DNA of 8,221 bases, taken from assembly GCA_003554665.1 (NCBI GenBank), contig PWGY01000102.1:1-8221 (forward strand), read 5' to 3'. Position 1 is the stretch's first letter; every line of letters begins with the position of its first letter. The DNA is from Bacteroidales bacterium (GTDB lineage Bacteria > Bacteroidota > Bacteroidia > Bacteroidales > UBA7960). Both the position numbers and the translations under genes were made by a program. The notes under the pieces are model-generated. The model was given only the letters and a program-made list of their open reading frames with translations, was not told where the DNA came from and did not search any database. Of this stretch, positions 6,611-8,221 are shown piece after piece.

Positions 6611-8071
6611 ATGAAAACAATCCAATTATTCCTGTTGTCAGCCATATTTGCCTTTTCCGCCACGCTTCCTGCAACAGGAAGTCCGGCCGCAGAAGTTGCT
6701 GAAAACAAGGAGCAAAGACAAGTAGGTTCGTTCACCGGGGTCTCGGCAGGAAGCGTATTTGAGGTTTACCTGACTCAGGGAAGCAATTACCGCCTTGAGG
6801 TGGAGGCACCGGAAGAACACCTGCAGAAGATCAGGACTGTGGTGGAAGACGATGTGCTCACCATAGAATACACCGGACGGGAACGCAACCTGAAAGATCT
6901 GAAGGTACATATTACTGCACCTGCATTTGAGTACCTGCATGCCGCCGGGGCCTCCTCCATGAAAGGGCAAAACGTACTCACCGCACCCGCCATGGAGCTA
7001 AAGGTATCAGGTGCAGCCAGTATGAACGTGGAAGTAGTGTCTGAAAATCTGACCACCGGAGTCAGTGGTGCAACCGGAATTACCCTGGCCGGAGAGGCTA
7101 CAAAGCACTCCCTTCAGGCAAGCGGCGTATCCCGGGTTCGTGCCTACGGCCTGGAGACCAGTTACACCGATGTGAAGAGTTCCGGCACCTCAACTGTAAG
7201 GATTACCGCAAAAGACAAATTGACTGCCAATGCCAGCGGTACCTCTACCATCACCGTGAGAGGGAATCCGGCAGACACTGACTACAAAACCTCCGGAACC
7301 GCTTCTGTAAGAGGAGTGACCAACAACACCGACACAGCAAAGGAAAAAGATTCGACCGTTGTCAGAGTGGGTGGTACTGAAGTGGTTGTATCTGAAGGAG
7401 GGCGACCCACTGTCAGGCGTTGGCAGGGAACCTGGAGAAACAACTGGAACGGGCTTTATATCGGCCTCAACGGATATACCGATTCGGGAATCAAAACCAG
7501 CCTGCCTGCTGAATATCGCTTCATGGATCTGGACTATAACAAATCTGTACAGGTTAACCTGAACATGTTTCATCAAAACGTTGTACTTGCCAGGGGCACC
7601 AGAAGCATGTTCGGACTGGTGAGCGGCCTTGGTATTCAATGGAACAACTATCACCTGTCCAATAATGTCATTCTTATGCACGAGGAAGAAGGTCTGGCCC
7701 ACAAGCCATCCGAATACCGCCTCAGCACCAACAGACTCCGGGTGTTCCAGCTCAATGTTCCGTTGATGATGGAATATCAGATCCGCGAAAGCGGAGGCTC
7801 CAACCGGTTTTACGTGTCCGGGGGCATCCAGGGCGGATACCGCCTCAGAAGCCACACCAAGGTAGAGTATCGCAATGCCGACGGAGACCGCCAGCGCGAT
7901 CGTGCACGCGAAGACTTTCACCTGGTTCCCATCCGGGTAGATGCCATCGGTCAGATCGGATGGGGAAGGCTGAACTTTTTTGCCACTTATTCGTTGAATT
8001 CAATGTTCAAAGACGACAGAGGCCCGGACATTCATCCCTTCAGCATCGGGATCAGGCTTCTGAGTTTATGA
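6611..8071 (+). CDS. Secreted GIN-domain (DUF2807) beta-helix fused to an outer-membrane beta-barrel
   Basis: A signal peptide (about 1-24, MKTIQLFLLSAIFAFSATLP) is followed by a DUF2807 domain, which Pfam calls 'putative auto-transporter adhesin, head GIN domain', at about 36-236. Within it a glycine-centred motif recurs at G113, G134, G153, G172, G192, G210 and G229 (for example SGTSTV, SGTSTI), a period of 18-21 residues that fits rungs of a right-handed beta-helix. A charged linker (237-270) leads to a C-terminal region (about 275-486) of alternating amphipathic strands, including LRVFQLNVPLMMEYQI and FYVSGGIQGGYRLRS, typical of PorT-like outer-membrane barrels, ending in FSIGIRLLSL. The expected location is the outer membrane; which side the helix faces cannot be told. 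An adhesin or envelope-stress role is suggested only by the family name. Many GIN proteins lack a barrel, so the fusion is notable. ATG 6611 fits the signal peptide. Confidence 0.86.
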   Translation: MKTIQLFLLSAIFAFSATLPATGSPAAEVAENKEQRQVGSFTGVSAGSVFEVYLTQGSNYRLEVEAPEEHLQKIRTVVEDDVLTIEYTGRERNLKDLKVHITAPAFEYLHAAGASSMKGQNVLTAPAMELKVSGAASMNVEVVSENLTTGVSGATGITLAGEATKHSLQASGVSRVRAYGLETSYTDVKSSGTSTVRITAKDKLTANASGTSTITVRGNPADTDYKTSGTASVRGVTNNTDTAKEKDSTVVRVGGTEVVVSEGGRPTVRRWQGTWRNNWNGLYIGLNGYTDSGIKTSLPAEYRFMDLDYNKSVQVNLNMFHQNVVLARGTRSMFGLVSGLGIQWNNYHLSNNVILMHEEEGLAHKPSEYRLSTNRLRVFQLNVPLMMEYQIRESGGSNRFYVSGGIQGGYRLRSHTKVEYRNADGDRQRDRAREDFHLVPIRVDAIGQIGWGRLNFFATYSLNSMFKDDRGPDIHPFSIGIRLLSL

Positions 8072-8100
8072 TATTCGCTTCATGTTTGTTGTTGGTTTTG

Positions 8101-8133
8101 AAAGGGACGGTTTTACTACCGGCCCTTTTTTTA
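8101..8133 (+). terminator. Intrinsic terminator after the GIN-barrel gene
   Basis: AAAGGGACGG (8101-8110) pairs with CCGGCCCTTT (8119-8128) with a single A/G mismatch and an 8-nt loop, followed by a run of T to 8132. It lies 29 nt after the TGA at 8069-8071. The flanking A3 and T7 give it the usual shape of a strong rho-independent terminator. Confidence 0.88.
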
Positions 8134-8153
8134 TTTTAAGAAGCAGAAATGCT

Positions 8154-8161
8154 TATTTTTG
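8154..8161 (+). promoter_or_regulatory. Candidate -7 box for yebC
   Basis: TATTTTTG fits TAnnTTTG and lies between the upstream terminator and the yebC start. Initiation near 8166-8169 would leave a leader of only about 11-14 nt. No clear TTTG -33 element is present at 19-21 nt upstream, where the sequence is the T/A-rich tail of the terminator. The match in an AT-rich stretch could be chance. Confidence 0.38.
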
Positions 8162-8179
8162 CAAAAAACGATATCAGCC

Positions 8180-8221
8180 ATGTCAGGTCACAGCAAATGG
8201 TCAACCATCAAGCGCAAGAAA
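8180..8221 (+). CDS. yebC: YebC/PmpR-family protein, first 14 codons only
   Basis: The window ends 14 codons into a gene starting MSGHSKWSTIKRKK, the near-invariant N-terminus of YebC/TACO1 proteins (COG0217). Long annotated as transcriptional regulators, these cytosolic proteins have more recently been tied to relief of ribosome stalling, including at proline-rich stretches. The ATG at 8180 is 109 nt after the GIN-barrel stop, with a terminator between, so it is a separate transcription unit. The rest of the protein is outside the window. The identity is firm despite the short length because this N-terminus is so conserved. The MSGHSKWSTIK form differs from the MGRAFEFRKARK form I recall for Bacteroides and Flavobacterium, a small hint on lineage. 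Confidence 0.9.
   Translation, partial: MSGHSKWSTIKRKK

Noticed and set aside
7190..7921. 243-aa open frame antisense to the GIN-barrel gene
   Set aside because: It lies wholly inside a gene with signal peptide, repeated domain and barrel. Its translation has no recognisable domain or coherent composition, so it is a frame shadow.

Overview
The window reads as a piece of a Bacteroidota (or close relative such as Balneolota) chromosome. The reasons are an M16-family protease tail, a DUF2807/GIN surface protein with a C-terminal outer-membrane barrel, TAnnTTTG-type promoter boxes, almost no Shine-Dalgarno sequences, and a lipoprotein of Bacteroidota-like style. The yebC start, MSGHSKWSTIKRKK, is the form I associate more with Balneola/Rhodothermus/Chlorobi-type lineages than with Bacteroides or Flavobacterium, but this taxonomic point is from memory and soft. 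Nothing points to a recent mobile element: no IS, tRNA, rRNA, CRISPR or integrase was seen.

Layout. (1) 1-176: the 3' end of an M16 peptidase gene, closed by a clear intrinsic terminator at 196-236. (2) 249-5849: a tightly packed plus-strand operon of four genes with gaps of 9, -4 and 13 nt. They encode a CDP-alcohol phosphatidyltransferase, a CdsA-type phosphatidate cytidylyltransferase, a CTP-dependent lipid (phytol/dolichol/diacylglycerol-type) kinase, and a very large (1192 aa) GH13 alpha-amylase-superfamily protein. (3) 5857-6432, minus strand: a small uncharacterised lipoprotein, converging on the operon with only 7 nt between stop codons. Its likely terminator lies inside the 3' end of the GH13 gene. 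(4) 6433-6610: a divergent intergenic region. (5) 6611-8071: a secreted GIN-domain beta-helix fused to an outer-membrane beta-barrel, followed by an intrinsic terminator. (6) 8180 to the end: the first 14 codons of yebC.

How the genes fit together. The first three operon genes form a CTP-centred membrane-lipid module: a lipid kinase that could make a phospholipid or polyprenyl phosphate, a cytidylyltransferase that makes CDP-lipid, and a transferase that uses CDP-lipid or a CDP-alcohol. Co-transcription with a cytosolic-looking GH13 protein suggests a link between glucan or sugar metabolism and a lipid product, but that link is inference. The GIN-barrel protein and the lipoprotein are envelope proteins. 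yebC is an unrelated housekeeping translation factor.

The most unusual local signal is near 5711-5763. There the GH13 gene carries an in-frame A AAA AAG heptamer directly followed by a perfect inverted repeat. This can be read as a minus-strand intrinsic terminator embedded in the convergent coding sequence (the simpler view), as a programmed -1 frameshift site, or as a scar of compensating indels.
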